DNA of 7,534 bases from NCBI GenBank assembly GCA_017941505.1, contig JAGAWH010000215.1:1-7534 (forward strand), given 5' to 3'. How positions within the stretch are numbered: the stretch's first letter is position 1; every line of letters begins with the position of its first letter. The notes beneath the pieces are model-generated. The model was not told the origin of the DNA. It did not search any database and saw nothing but the letters and a program-made list of their open reading frames with translations. The translations under genes and the position numbers were made by a program. This DNA is from Faecalicoccus sp. (GTDB taxonomy: Bacteria; Bacillota_I; Bacilli_A; Erysipelotrichales; Erysipelotrichaceae). This document shows positions 1 through 7,333 of this stretch, piece after piece.

Positions 1-410
1 ATTTCCTGGCCCGGTGTATATGTTACCTTACCCGATTCAGGATCCGTTGCCCAGCCTAGGAATTTATATCCATCCTTGGTTGGTGTTTCAGCCGGAATAG
101 TGACTTTATCACCCTTCTTGGCGTTGATAACGGATGGTCCACCATTGCCGCCTGACGCATCAAAGCGAATCTGAATATCCTGGGCCACCTGTTCCCATAC
201 GGCATATAAACGCATGTCTTCTGCTGTGATTTCCTGACCCGGAGTATATGTTACCTTACCCGATTCAGGATCCGTTGCCCAACCAAGGAAATTAAATCCA
301 TCTTTTGTAGGTGTCTGATCCGGAATCGTTACCGCACTGCCTTCTTCCGCATTAATAGCTTCCGGAGCTCCGCTTCCACCTGTGGCATCAAATCTGATCT
401 GTACAGTTAC
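1..410 (-). repeat. Type-B repeat units (one complete, one cut by the window edge) in the secreted protein
   Basis: Unit 4 spans 410-183 (228 bases), and unit 5 runs from 182 past the window edge. They share Q-I-R-F-D-A-[ST]-G-G near the start and G-W-A-T-D-P-E-S-G-K-V-T-Y later, which sets them apart from the upstream type-A units. A 38-base block is identical at 16-53 and 244-281, exactly 228 bases apart. More copies probably follow to the left of the window. Confidence 0.85.
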
Positions 411-1568
411 CGGATTCACTCCCCATACCGCATACAATTTCATATCATTTGATAAAGTTAATGTGTCTCCAGGAAGATACATTACTATACCGGATTCGGG
501 ATCATCGGCCCAACCTTTGAATGTATTACCATCTTTTGTCGGCTCTTCTGCCGGAATTGTCGCATTTCCGGATGCATCGGTATCTACGTGATCGAAGCTC
601 AGATTTCCACCGTGAGCATCAAACATCAATTGATAGATCACAACATCTTTCTGCCATACCGCATACAGTTTCATATCACTCGATAATGTTAATGTATCAC
701 CAGGATGATAATCTACTTCGCCGGATTCAGGATCATCGGCCCATCCTTGGAATGTATTACCGTCTTTTGTAGGTTCTTCCATAGGAATTGTCGCATTTCC
801 GGATGCATCTGTATCTACATGATCAAAACTCAAGTTTCCGCCATGGGCATCAAACATCAGCTGATATGTCACCACTTTCTGCCATACGGCATACAATTTC
901 AAATCACTCGATATTGTTAATGCATCACCGGGATGATAATCTACTTCGCCGGATTCAGGATCATCGGCCCATCCCTGGAATGTATTACCATCTTTTGTCG
1001 GCTCTTCCATAGGAATTGTCGCATTTCCGCTTTCATCCGTATCTACATGATCAAAACTCAAATTTCCGCCGTGAGCATCAAACATCAATTGATAAGTAAC
1101 CGGTTCTTGAGCGACAAAAGGCTCTTGTTCTGTCTCACCTTCATCAAAAAGTTCATCTTTGAGTACATTAGAGTCATTCTCTTTGATTTCCCATACGGCA
1201 TACAGCGTTGTATCCTCTGTTAATTCAATCTTATCGCCCGGCTCAAAGAATTCTTTATCATCTTTGGATTCAATTTCATCATAGACATAATCTTTGTCCG
1301 TAGACCATCCAACAAATGTATAGCCATCTCGTTTTGGCTTATCTTTTGAAATCTTAATCGAATCACCATCTTTGCAGGTCTGATCTTTTGGAACATCGAT
1401 GTCTTCGTCTGCATTTTCGTCATAAGTCAATGTATATGTGGACCCGTTTGGACTCTCTGTATAAACGTTTGTTTCCGGCAACGCAAAAACAGGCAGAGCG
1501 GTCCCTGCACACATGGACGTCGAAACTACAATCGCAGAAATGACTTTAACAAATTTAAAAGTTTTCAT
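1..1568 (-). CDS. Secreted repeat protein with InlB B-repeat-like (Listeria-Bacteroides repeat) modules, C-terminus cut by window edge
   Basis: Reading leftward from the ATG at 1568, the frame stays open for 522 codons to the window edge, so the C-terminus and any wall anchor are not visible. Residues 1-29 look like a Sec signal peptide: lysines at 2, 5 and 8, a hydrophobic core, and a V-F-A cleavage site before Leu30. Residues 44-126 form a diverged first module, 127-156 an acidic linker, and from 157 there are about 76-residue modules. Each has an F-D-A-x-G-G core, a T-K-D-G-x-x-F-x-G-W-A turn and an L-Y-A-V-W end, typical of the Listeria-Bacteroides (Flg_new) repeat family of surface proteins. 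Such modules usually act as stalks or in adhesion; the ligand here is unknown. The start is supported by a GAGGTAGGA ribosome binding site at 1576-1583. The gene has its own promoter and lies beyond the terminator of the upstream operon. It is rich in Asp and Glu. The family call is firm; the role is inferred. Confidence 0.9.
   Translation of the reverse strand, partial: MKTFKFVKVISAIVVSTSMCAGTALPVFALPETNVYTESPNGSTYTLTYDENADEDIDVPKDQTCKDGDSIKISKDKPKRDGYTFVGWSTDKDYVYDEIESKDDKEFFEPGDKIELTEDTTLYAVWEIKENDSNVLKDELFDEGETEQEPFVAQEPVTYQLMFDAHGGNLSFDHVDTDESGNATIPMEEPTKDGNTFQGWADDPESGEVDYHPGDALTISSDLKLYAVWQKVVTYQLMFDAHGGNLSFDHVDTDASGNATIPMEEPTKDGNTFQGWADDPESGEVDYHPGDTLTLSSDMKLYAVWQKDVVIYQLMFDAHGGNLSFDHVDTDASGNATIPAEEPTKDGNTFKGWADDPESGIVMYLPGDTLTLSNDMKLYAVWGVNPVTVQIRFDATGGSGAPEAINAEEGSAVTIPDQTPTKDGFNFLGWATDPESGKVTYTPGQEITAEDMRLYAVWEQVAQDIQIRFDASGGNGGPSVINAKKGDKVTIPAETPTKDGYKFLGWATDPESGKVTYTPGQE
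411..1100 (-). repeat. Three tandem type-A repeat units (76-77 codons each) in the secreted protein
   Basis: The units run 1100-873, 872-642 and 641-411, giving periods of 228, 231 and 231 bases. Each encodes V-x-Y-Q-L-M-F-D-A-H-G-G at its start and K-L-Y-A-V-W near its end. Units 1 and 2 differ at only four of 75 residues (E to A, A to T, I to L, L to M). Unit 3 has a few more changes around its Y-L-P-G-D segment. The close similarity points to recent tandem duplication or gene conversion. All three carry a D-T-D-x-S-G-N loop that the type-B units lack. Confidence 0.9.
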
Positions 1569-1638
1569 AATGTTTCCTACCTCTGTGCTTTACAGCTCCA
1601 AAAAGTATCTCTCTCACAAAACATTAATATCTATTGTT

Positions 1639-1666
1639 AGAATAGCACAGATTCTCAAAAAGTCAA
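1639..1666 (-). promoter_or_regulatory. Sigma-A-type promoter for the secreted repeat protein
   Basis: A TTGACT -35 box (1661-1666) and a TATTCT -10 box (1639-1644) are separated by 16 bases. The expected start near 1632 would leave a leader of about 64 bases before the ATG at 1568. The leader holds a small CTGT/ACAG hairpin just upstream of the ribosome binding site. I recognise no riboswitch in it. Confidence 0.65.
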
Positions 1667-1688
1667 AATTCCGAGAGACAGGCCAAAC

Positions 1689-1723
1689 AAAAAAAGCTAG
1701 GAAATAATAATATGTCCTAACTT
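1689..1723 (-). terminator. Intrinsic terminator closing the transketolase-methyltransferase operon
   Basis: The leftward transcript forms a stem of AGTTAGGA with TCCTAGCT (one G-U wobble; one further A-U pair possible) around a 12-base AT-rich loop, followed by a run of seven T. It begins 25 bases after the methyltransferase stop codon and lies upstream of the secreted protein's promoter, separating the two transcription units. Confidence 0.75.
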
Positions 1724-1747
1724 CTGACCCTTAACACTTTAAGATTT

Positions 1748-2332
1748 TCATTTTTCAATCTTTATGATCCAATAACCCAAATCGCGGGCTATTCTTTGCG
1801 GTTGATATCCTTTTTCCTTGAAGTAATTTACGGCACTTTGTGCGCCATGCTGCTTACGCATCACGATCCAGAATTTCCCGTTCTCATTTAAATGGTCCAT
1901 CGCCTGATCGAATAAAGAATAAATCACCTTCTTGCCGGCACGAATCGGTGGGTTCAATAAAATACAATCGTAAGCACCCTCATCAATGCCATCCGATACA
2001 CGAATATTTCCTGATAATTGATATTTCTCCATATTGGATTTGGCAAGCTCCACTGCTTTGATGTTCACATCGAGCATTGTGATGTCACAATCCCAAAAGC
2101 TTTTTAATACGACCCCGACCGGACCGATACCGCATCCTAAATCTAACACAGAGCCATGACACTCATCCTGTTTAAGCACCGTCTCCAATAACAGTCTGGT
2201 TCCGGAATCCAGTCTGTCTTTGGAAAAAACACCGGAATTGGAATTCAATTCAAATCCCTTTCCCATAATAGAAAAGGATACCTTTTCAGGAGTATCCTTT
2301 ACTTGTTCATCGTTTGTAAAATAATGATTCAT
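1748..2332 (-). CDS. Class I SAM-dependent methyltransferase, RsmC/YbxB type (probable 16S rRNA guanine-N2 methyltransferase)
   Basis: This 194-residue protein matches the small single-domain relatives of RsmC, such as Bacillus YbxB, which carry only the catalytic MTS domain. Visible features are the N-terminal N-S-G-V-F-S-K-D segment (residues 32-39), the SAM-binding motif I L-D-L-G-C-G-I-G-P-V-G (63-73), the acidic Asp88 ending strand 2 (expected to bind the ribose), and the catalytic motif IV N-P-P-I-R-A-G-K (127-134). N-P-P-[IF]-R is typical of enzymes that methylate the exocyclic amine of guanine, and RsmC acts on G1207 of 16S rRNA; that target is inferred here. The ATG overlaps the upstream transketolase stop by one base (TAATG). 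No good Shine-Dalgarno lies at normal spacing, so translation probably depends on coupling. A terminator follows the stop. The fold is certain; the substrate is less so. Confidence 0.9.
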   Translation of the reverse strand: MNHYFTNDEQVKDTPEKVSFSIMGKGFELNSNSGVFSKDRLDSGTRLLLETVLKQDECHGSVLDLGCGIGPVGVVLKSFWDCDITMLDVNIKAVELAKSNMEKYQLSGNIRVSDGIDEGAYDCILLNPPIRAGKKVIYSLFDQAMDHLNENGKFWIVMRKQHGAQSAVNYFKEKGYQPQRIARDLGYWIIKIEK

Positions 2333-3255
2333 TACTTAACTGCTGCCAAAATAGCTTCCTTAATTGCTCTTGGAGAAATATCGTACAGATCATACAATTC
2401 ATCCGGTTTACCGCTCTGTCCGAACATATCCATAATGCCTAAACGACATAATTTACATGGTGCACCGGTCTCTGCCATCACTTCAGCTACAGCACTTCCA
2501 AGACCACCGATAATCTGGTGCTCTTCTACGGTAATAATCGTATCGTGTGTTTTTGCCAGGCTGGCAATCAATTCTGCATCAATTGGCTTGATAGTATGAA
2601 TGTTCACAAATGTAGGCTTGAAATCTAAATCAGCTAATGCCTTCATGGATTCCTGAACCATAGAGCCGGTCGCAATAACAGCTACCTTTTCACCTTCCTG
2701 AAGAACAACACCTTTACCGAATTCAAATTTATAACCTTCCGGTGTAACCTGTTCAACACCGCTGCGTCCTAAACGAACATAGAAAGGTCCCTGACGGTAG
2801 GCAATATCCTGTACAGCCTGATATGCTTCCTGATAATCGCATGGAACGACAACACTCATTCCCGGAATACCGCGCATAAGGCTGATATCTTCAATACACT
2901 GATGGCTGGCACCATCTTCACCTACGCTGATACCGGCATGGGAAGCGCAGATCTTAACATTTAACTGAGAATAGCCGATGCTGTTACGAATCTGTTCGAA
3001 TGCACGGCCGGTTGCGAACATCGCAAAAGATGATGCAAATACAATTTTATTAGAAGCAGCTAAACCTGCTGCAACAGACATCATATTCTGTTCGGCAATA
3101 CCCATATCAAAATGACGTGCCGGATCTACCTTCTTTGCCTCGCCGCTTTTTGTGCTGGCAGCTAAGTCTGCATCCAGAGCAACGATGTTCTGATCTTTTT
3201 TCATCAAGTCTTTTAATGCATCACCAAAAGCGACGCGGGTTGCGATTTTTGCCAT
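2332..3255 (-). CDS. Transketolase C-terminal subunit (split transketolase)
   Basis: This 307-residue protein is the pyrimidine-binding plus C-terminal half of transketolase. With its upstream partner it moves two-carbon ketol units between sugar phosphates in the cytoplasm using thiamine diphosphate. Residues 4-165 form the pyrimidine-binding domain, with the G-I-A-E-Q-N-M motif (52-58) whose Glu55 activates the cofactor, and A-S-H-A-G plus G-E-D-G-A-S-H-Q (104-119) at the active site. Residues 180-307 are the transketolase C domain, including V-E-E-H (243-246). A longer in-frame start at 3306 would overlap the partner gene by 50 bases. The ATG at 3255 is preferred because the protein then begins M-A-K-I-A-T-R, one base lies between the genes (TAATATG), and GGAGG sits at 3268-3272. 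Split enzymes of this kind are common in Clostridia, other Firmicutes and archaea. Confidence 0.95.
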   Translation of the reverse strand: MAKIATRVAFGDALKDLMKKDQNIVALDADLAASTKSGEAKKVDPARHFDMGIAEQNMMSVAAGLAASNKIVFASSFAMFATGRAFEQIRNSIGYSQLNVKICASHAGISVGEDGASHQCIEDISLMRGIPGMSVVVPCDYQEAYQAVQDIAYRQGPFYVRLGRSGVEQVTPEGYKFEFGKGVVLQEGEKVAVIATGSMVQESMKALADLDFKPTFVNIHTIKPIDAELIASLAKTHDTIITVEEHQIIGGLGSAVAEVMAETGAPCKLCRLGIMDMFGQSGKPDELYDLYDISPRAIKEAILAAVK

Positions 3256-3256
3256 A

Positions 3257-4078
3257 TTACTGAGCTGCCTCCAATTCTTCCATGGCAGCCTTGTATTCCT
3301 GTTCATTAGGAGCTACACCGTGCCATCCTACATTGTTTTCCATAAAGGAAACACCTTTTCCCTTTACTGTTTCTGCGATAATTACAGTCGGTTTTCCCTT
3401 TACTGTACGTGCTTCTTTATATGCAGCAATTAATTCATCAAAATCATGACCATCCTGTACGTTGATGACATGGCAGTTAAACGCTTCAAATTTCTTATCT
3501 AACGGATCCACGTTCATTACATCTTCTGTATTTCCGTCAATCTGAAGATGGTTGTGGTCCACAATAATACACATGTTATCCAGTTTAAAATGCGCAGCTG
3601 ACATAACAGCTTCCCATAACTGGCCTTCCTGACATTCACCGTCTCCGCATAATACATAGATACGGTGATCATTCTTATCTAATTTATTAGCCAAAGCCAT
3701 TCCCACACCTGTAGAAATACCCTGACCTAAAGAACCGGTACACATATCCACTCCCGGTAAAGTAATCATACTTGGATGTCCCTGAAGACGGCTTCCCAAT
3801 TGACGGAATGTCTTCAGTTCCTCTTTATCTATAAAACCTTTCTCCGCAAATACTGCATATAAAGCAGGACTTGCGTGTCCTTTACTCAAAACAAAACGAT
3901 CTCGATCCTTGGATGTAAAATTCTGAGTATTAATATCCATTTCTTCAAAAAACAAACTTTCAATAATTTCAGTGGCACTTAAGCTTCCACCCGGGTGTCC
4001 ACTTTTTGCTAAATACACTTCAGTAACAATGCTTTTGCGAATGCTGTTCGCAATCTTCTTTAACTGTTGATTGTCCAT
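3257..4078 (-). CDS. Transketolase N-terminal subunit (split transketolase)
   Basis: This 273-residue protein carries the pyrophosphate-binding domain of transketolase. Visible landmarks are S-G-H-P-G-G-S-L-S (26-34), S-K-G-H-A-S-P (65-71), G-S-L-G-Q-G (115-120), and the thiamine diphosphate/metal motif G-D-G-E (145-148) completed by D-H-N-H-L-Q (174-179). W-H-G-V-A-P (252-257) closes the domain. It lacks the pyrimidine and C-terminal domains, which the next gene supplies one base downstream, so the two should assemble as a heteromer of about 580 residues per catalytic unit. The ATG at 4078 has AAGGAG six bases upstream and opens the three-gene operon. A single-gene 1-deoxyxylulose-5-phosphate synthase is excluded because the halves are separate genes with transketolase-type motifs. 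Confidence 0.95.
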   Translation of the reverse strand: MDNQQLKKIANSIRKSIVTEVYLAKSGHPGGSLSATEIIESLFFEEMDINTQNFTSKDRDRFVLSKGHASPALYAVFAEKGFIDKEELKTFRQLGSRLQGHPSMITLPGVDMCTGSLGQGISTGVGMALANKLDKNDHRIYVLCGDGECQEGQLWEAVMSAAHFKLDNMCIIVDHNHLQIDGNTEDVMNVDPLDKKFEAFNCHVINVQDGHDFDELIAAYKEARTVKGKPTVIIAETVKGKGVSFMENNVGWHGVAPNEQEYKAAMEELEAAQ

Positions 4079-4101
4079 TGTGCTCTCCTTTACGCCAAAT
4101 C

Positions 4102-4110
4102 ATTCTAACA
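4102..4110 (-). promoter_or_regulatory. Candidate extended -10 promoter of the transketolase operon
   Basis: The leftward strand reads TGTTAGAAT, an extended -10 element (TG, one base, then TAGAAT) 23 bases upstream of the ATG at 4078. No good -35 box lies at the usual distance, which fits an extended -10 promoter. It lies between the glgB terminator and the first operon gene, where a promoter is required. Confidence 0.5.
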
Positions 4111-4148
4111 CAAAAACAAATAATGTGGTAGAAAATTAAAAAAAATAC

Positions 4149-4187
4149 AAAAAAGGTTTGACAAAAGTCATATTATTGTCAAACCTT
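4149..4187 (-). terminator. Strong intrinsic terminator of glgB
   Basis: A perfect 12-bp stem (AAGGTTTGACAA with TTGTCAAACCTT) encloses an 11-base loop and is followed by six T in the leftward direction. It starts seven bases after the glgB stop codon. Its rightward side has no good T run, so it appears to work in one direction. Confidence 0.9.
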
Positions 4188-4193
4188 ATTCAA

Positions 4194-6047
4194 TTAATCT
4201 TCCTTTTCTACTTCGAAAATGGTTGCACCAAGAGCAGGTACATTCACTTCAATCATAAACGGTTGATTGTGTCTTGGAATACGGATGGAGTGGCATACCT
4301 GCGGAGGTACGTTGATCCATGTTCCGTTGTATTTATCCCATTGTGTATTAATAACTTCTTTATAAGTACCCTTAGTCGGAACACCGAACTGCTGGTGATC
4401 ATAATGGTTAGTAGAGAAGTTTACGACAAAGAGATAATCTTTCTTCGTTCCTTTACGAACAAAGGAGAATGTATTCTGTGACGTATTGTCCGCATCGATC
4501 CATTGGAAGCTGGACCAATCATAATCCTTATAAAAGAATGCATCGTTTTCAGTATACAGCTTACCTAGATCCGCAAAGAAATTCTCGAACGAATCATGCA
4601 TAGGATATTGACGTAAGAACCAGTCACAGCCCTTCTTCTCATCCCATTCACGCATCATACCGATTTCATTTCCCATGAAGTTCAACTTTTTACCAGGGTG
4701 TGCAAACATGTACGCATAAACAGCACGAGCCTGAGCAAATTTGTCTTCATAGCTTCCCCACATCTTATCGACGATTGTGCACTTTCCGTGTACTACTTCG
4801 TCATGAGAGAACGGTAAGATAAACTTTTCAGAATAGAAATAAGCCATTGAGAAAGTTAAATCATAGTGATGATATTGACGATAAATCGGATCACGTTTCA
4901 GATAATTCAATGTATCGTTCATCCATCCTAAATCCCACTTATAGTCGAATCCTAAGCCGCCGTCTAATGTAGATTTTGTTACGTTCGGGAAGTCAGTAGA
5001 ATCTTCCGCAATCAACATAATCTTACCCTGGTGTTCTTCATTCAACATATAGTTCATACGTTTCATGAAGTTGCAGGCACCTTCGTTAACACCATTGTTC
5101 TTATTTCCATGCCAGAAGATCGCATTGGAGATGGCATCCATACGAAGTCCATCGAAATGATAGATATCAATCCAGAAGTTAGCTGCTGACATCAGGAAGG
5201 AACGTACTTCTTCTTTCCATAAGTCGAAATTCAATGTACCCCATTCAGAGTTCGCATCAGAATCTTTCTCATATTCGTAAAGATGTGTTCCATCAAAGTT
5301 ACATAACGCATAATTATCCTTTACAAAGTGCACCGGAACAAAGTCCATGATGACACCGATTCCTGCATTATGCAGTTTATTTACGAATTCCATCAATTGA
5401 TGATTCGTACCTAAACGAGCTGTGGATGAGAAATATCCTGTACATTGATAACCCCATGATCCATCAAACGGATATTCACACAGCGGCATTACTTCAACGT
5501 GTGTGAAATGATGTCTCTTACAATGGTCAATCAAGTCGTTGATTACTTCCGGATATTTCATGAATTTGTCTTCTTCTTTTTCGATTAATTCTTCAAATTC
5601 ATCTTTGATCCATGATCCAACATGCATTTCATAAATATTTACCGGAGAATCAAAGTTTTTACTGCGAGCTGCAAGCCATTTGTCATCGGTCCATCCATCA
5701 AAGGAAAGATCAGAGATAACGCTGGCAGTATTCGGACGAAGTTCTGAATAGAATGCATACGGATCCGCTTTATCAACGATAGTTCCGCCTGCCTGCGTAA
5801 TGCGATATTTATAGGAATCGCCTACCTTGGCACCCTTAACAACTGCTTTCCAGATGCCCTGATCATCCTTTTCCATTTTATTCTTAGTTTCGTCCCAGTC
5901 ATTGAATGTTCCGATAACTGAAATGGATTGCGCATTTGGTGCGTAAACCGTAAAGGTTGTGGATTTATTATTAACATGTGCACCAAATAAATTATAAGAT
6001 TTTAATTCGCGGCCTTCAAAAAAGGCTGTAGTCTTTTTTTGGTCCAT
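4194..6047 (-). CDS. glgB: 1,4-alpha-glucan (glycogen) branching enzyme, GH13
   Basis: GlgB cuts an alpha-1,4-glucan chain and rejoins the piece as an alpha-1,6 branch during glycogen synthesis. The 617 residues are close to the usual length for Firmicutes GlgB without the extra N-terminal domain. A CBM48-type beta-sandwich occupies about residues 20-110, followed by the GH13 barrel. The signature E-Y-P-F-D-G-S-W-G-Y-Q is at 191-201. The four GH13 regions are intact: D-F-V-P-V-H (235-240), G-L-R-M-D-A (300-305, nucleophile Asp304), A-E-D-S-T (347-351, acid/base Glu348) and S-H-D-E (414-417, with Asp416 stabilising the transition state). A C-terminal beta domain follows. The ATG at 6047 has a consensus AAGGAGG nine bases upstream. 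The other glycogen genes (glgC, glgA, glgP) are not in the window. It lies 71 bases after the CapA-like gene with no clear terminator between, so some co-transcription is possible. Confidence 0.95.
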   Translation of the reverse strand: MDQKKTTAFFEGRELKSYNLFGAHVNNKSTTFTVYAPNAQSISVIGTFNDWDETKNKMEKDDQGIWKAVVKGAKVGDSYKYRITQAGGTIVDKADPYAFYSELRPNTASVISDLSFDGWTDDKWLAARSKNFDSPVNIYEMHVGSWIKDEFEELIEKEEDKFMKYPEVINDLIDHCKRHHFTHVEVMPLCEYPFDGSWGYQCTGYFSSTARLGTNHQLMEFVNKLHNAGIGVIMDFVPVHFVKDNYALCNFDGTHLYEYEKDSDANSEWGTLNFDLWKEEVRSFLMSAANFWIDIYHFDGLRMDAISNAIFWHGNKNNGVNEGACNFMKRMNYMLNEEHQGKIMLIAEDSTDFPNVTKSTLDGGLGFDYKWDLGWMNDTLNYLKRDPIYRQYHHYDLTFSMAYFYSEKFILPFSHDEVVHGKCTIVDKMWGSYEDKFAQARAVYAYMFAHPGKKLNFMGNEIGMMREWDEKKGCDWFLRQYPMHDSFENFFADLGKLYTENDAFFYKDYDWSSFQWIDADNTSQNTFSFVRKGTKKDYLFVVNFSTNHYDHQQFGVPTKGTYKEVINTQWDKYNGTWINVPPQVCHSIRIPRHNQPFMIEVNVPALGATIFEVEKED

Positions 6048-6070
6048 AATTTAAGACCTCCTTAATCAAC

Positions 6071-6100
6071 ATTTTACAACGATTAATAATAAACAGTAAA
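6071..6100 (-). promoter_or_regulatory. Candidate promoter of glgB
   Basis: TTTACT (6095-6100) and TAAAAT (6071-6076) are separated by 18 bases, within the 71-base gap upstream of glgB. The -35 match is partial. A 6-bp inverted repeat (TTAATC at 6081-6086, GATTAA at 6062-6067) brackets the -10 box and reaches the ribosome binding site; it may be an operator or chance. Confidence 0.4.
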
Positions 6101-6118
6101 GGCAGTTTTCTAAAAATC

Positions 6119-7333
6119 TTAACTCAAATCCGCATTCACGAAGCCGCTGGAATCAAATACACTGTGAATCTGCTCTTTCAAATAATCGATTGTAAATAAT
6201 TCACTGTAATATCTCTGGTAGTGCTGGGAGGCAAGTTCTTCCGTATATTTAGAAAAAGGTATCAATTTAAAATTGGTATATCCATATTCAAAATGATTCA
6301 CAACCGGTGTTATATGCACGTTTTCAAAATGGATACCTTCCTTGTCTTTCACTACATTCACACCCGCTACCGCTCCGATTTCATACATATTCTGGAATTG
6401 TTCATCCGCTCTGTCGACCTGGGCAGCACTTGATACAAAGTTACCCAATGAATAGAACACAATCGTTTCCTTACCCTGGGAGTTCACTAAAGTTTCAGCC
6501 GGCTGTATGCAGTGCGGATGGTTTCCTACAATAATATCCACTCCCTGCTCGTTTAAAAAGGCAGCGACTTCCGCCTGGACAGGATTGATATCATACGTAA
6601 ATTCCGTACCCCAGTGCATAGCTGCGATCACGACATCCGCATTTTCCCTCGCCCGGGCAACATCGGAAGCTAACTTATTTTGATAATCTTCATCAAATTC
6701 ACCATATCCGTTTAAAAAATAATTCACGCTGTAAGGAAACTCGGCATACTGGTTGGTGCCATAGGTATAGGCTAAAATCGCAATTTTGATGCCATCTATT
6801 TCCACTATAGAGATGTTGTTGGCTTCTTCTTCATTTGAATAAGCTCCGGTATGCCCGATACCGTTTTGATCTAATATTGATAACGTATTATCAACACCTG
6901 CCTGCCCCATATCTACGGTATGATTGGTCGCAAATGTCATATAATCAACTCCTATGGAAGGATATTGATTTGCGATTTCGTATGGCGCATTAAAGGTATA
7001 GGCTACACCGCTGATTCCAAGCTCTTCTCCTCCGATAGGCACCTCCTGGTTACAGATTGTCAAATCTGAATCTAAAAGCGGCTTTACATCATCAAAATAG
7101 TCACCGAATTGATAATTATCCATGGAATCATACAATCCCTGTTCCCACAAAAAGTCTCCCGTAAACACCAGAGATATATTGGTATCATCCGATTTTTTCG
7201 GTTCTTTTTGTTCTGTCTGGGGCTCTGTGTTTACATCCTCTTTGGCTTCGCTATTCGATCTTGGTAAAAGAACTCCTCCTACTGTTATGAGAAGCACACC
7301 GGCTAAAAGTAAAATCATTGCACGTTTATTCAT
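6119..7333 (-). CDS. CapA-family (poly-gamma-glutamate synthesis-type) metallophosphatase-like protein, membrane anchored
   Basis: From the ATG at 7333 this encodes 404 residues. Residues 1-4 contain basic K-R, 6-23 are a hydrophobic helix with no lipobox Cys, and about 25-52 are a charged linker rich in Glu, Lys and Asp, so the protein is probably anchored by its N-terminus with the domain outside. The PGA_cap domain (about 53-345) shows F-T-G-D (57-60), N-Q-E-V-P (95-99), A-T-N-H-T-V-D-M-G (135-143), M-H-W-G-T-E (239-244), V-G-N-H-P-H (269-274) and Y-S-L-G-N-F (294-299), the metal-ligand pattern of this calcineurin-like family. In Bacillus, CapA takes part in poly-gamma-glutamate capsule export or anchoring, but no capB or capC is seen here, so the role is open. 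A TTG start at 7423 would lengthen the protein but has no ribosome binding site and lies upstream of the likely promoter. Confidence 0.88.
   Translation of the reverse strand: MNKRAMILLLAGVLLITVGGVLLPRSNSEAKEDVNTEPQTEQKEPKKSDDTNISLVFTGDFLWEQGLYDSMDNYQFGDYFDDVKPLLDSDLTICNQEVPIGGEELGISGVAYTFNAPYEIANQYPSIGVDYMTFATNHTVDMGQAGVDNTLSILDQNGIGHTGAYSNEEEANNISIVEIDGIKIAILAYTYGTNQYAEFPYSVNYFLNGYGEFDEDYQNKLASDVARARENADVVIAAMHWGTEFTYDINPVQAEVAAFLNEQGVDIIVGNHPHCIQPAETLVNSQGKETIVFYSLGNFVSSAAQVDRADEQFQNMYEIGAVAGVNVVKDKEGIHFENVHITPVVNHFEYGYTNFKLIPFSKYTEELASQHYQRYYSELFTIDYLKEQIHSVFDSSGFVNADLS

Noticed and set aside
1..1100. Possible CRISPR array from regular repetition
   Set aside because: The period is 228-231 bases, in frame and coding throughout. 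There are no short direct repeats separated by unique spacers.
382..1223. Several overlapping plus-strand open frames
   Set aside because: They are antisense shadows of the repeat-protein gene. They resemble each other only because the opposite strand is repetitive, and they lack ribosome binding sites.
1220..1423. A 67-codon minus-strand frame
   Set aside because: It overlaps the repeat-protein frame in another phase, has a low-complexity Lys/Met-rich product and no ribosome binding site.
1569..1638. Possible riboswitch in the leader of the repeat protein
   Set aside because: The leader is only about 64 bases, and I recognise no conserved riboswitch core such as cyclic-di-GMP or SAM classes. 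Only a small hairpin is visible.
3256..3306. Longer N-terminus for the transketolase C-terminal subunit
   Set aside because: It would overlap the partner gene by 50 bases, and the added residues match no transketolase sequence. The ATG at 3255 has GGAGG upstream and a family-like start.
4149..4187. TTGACA motifs as promoter -35 boxes
   Set aside because: They are part of the terminator stem on both strands, and no -10 box lies at the right distance.
4158..4481. A 107-codon plus-strand frame starting in the glgB terminator
   Set aside because: It lies antisense to the glgB C-terminus, starts inside the terminator hairpin and has no Shine-Dalgarno.
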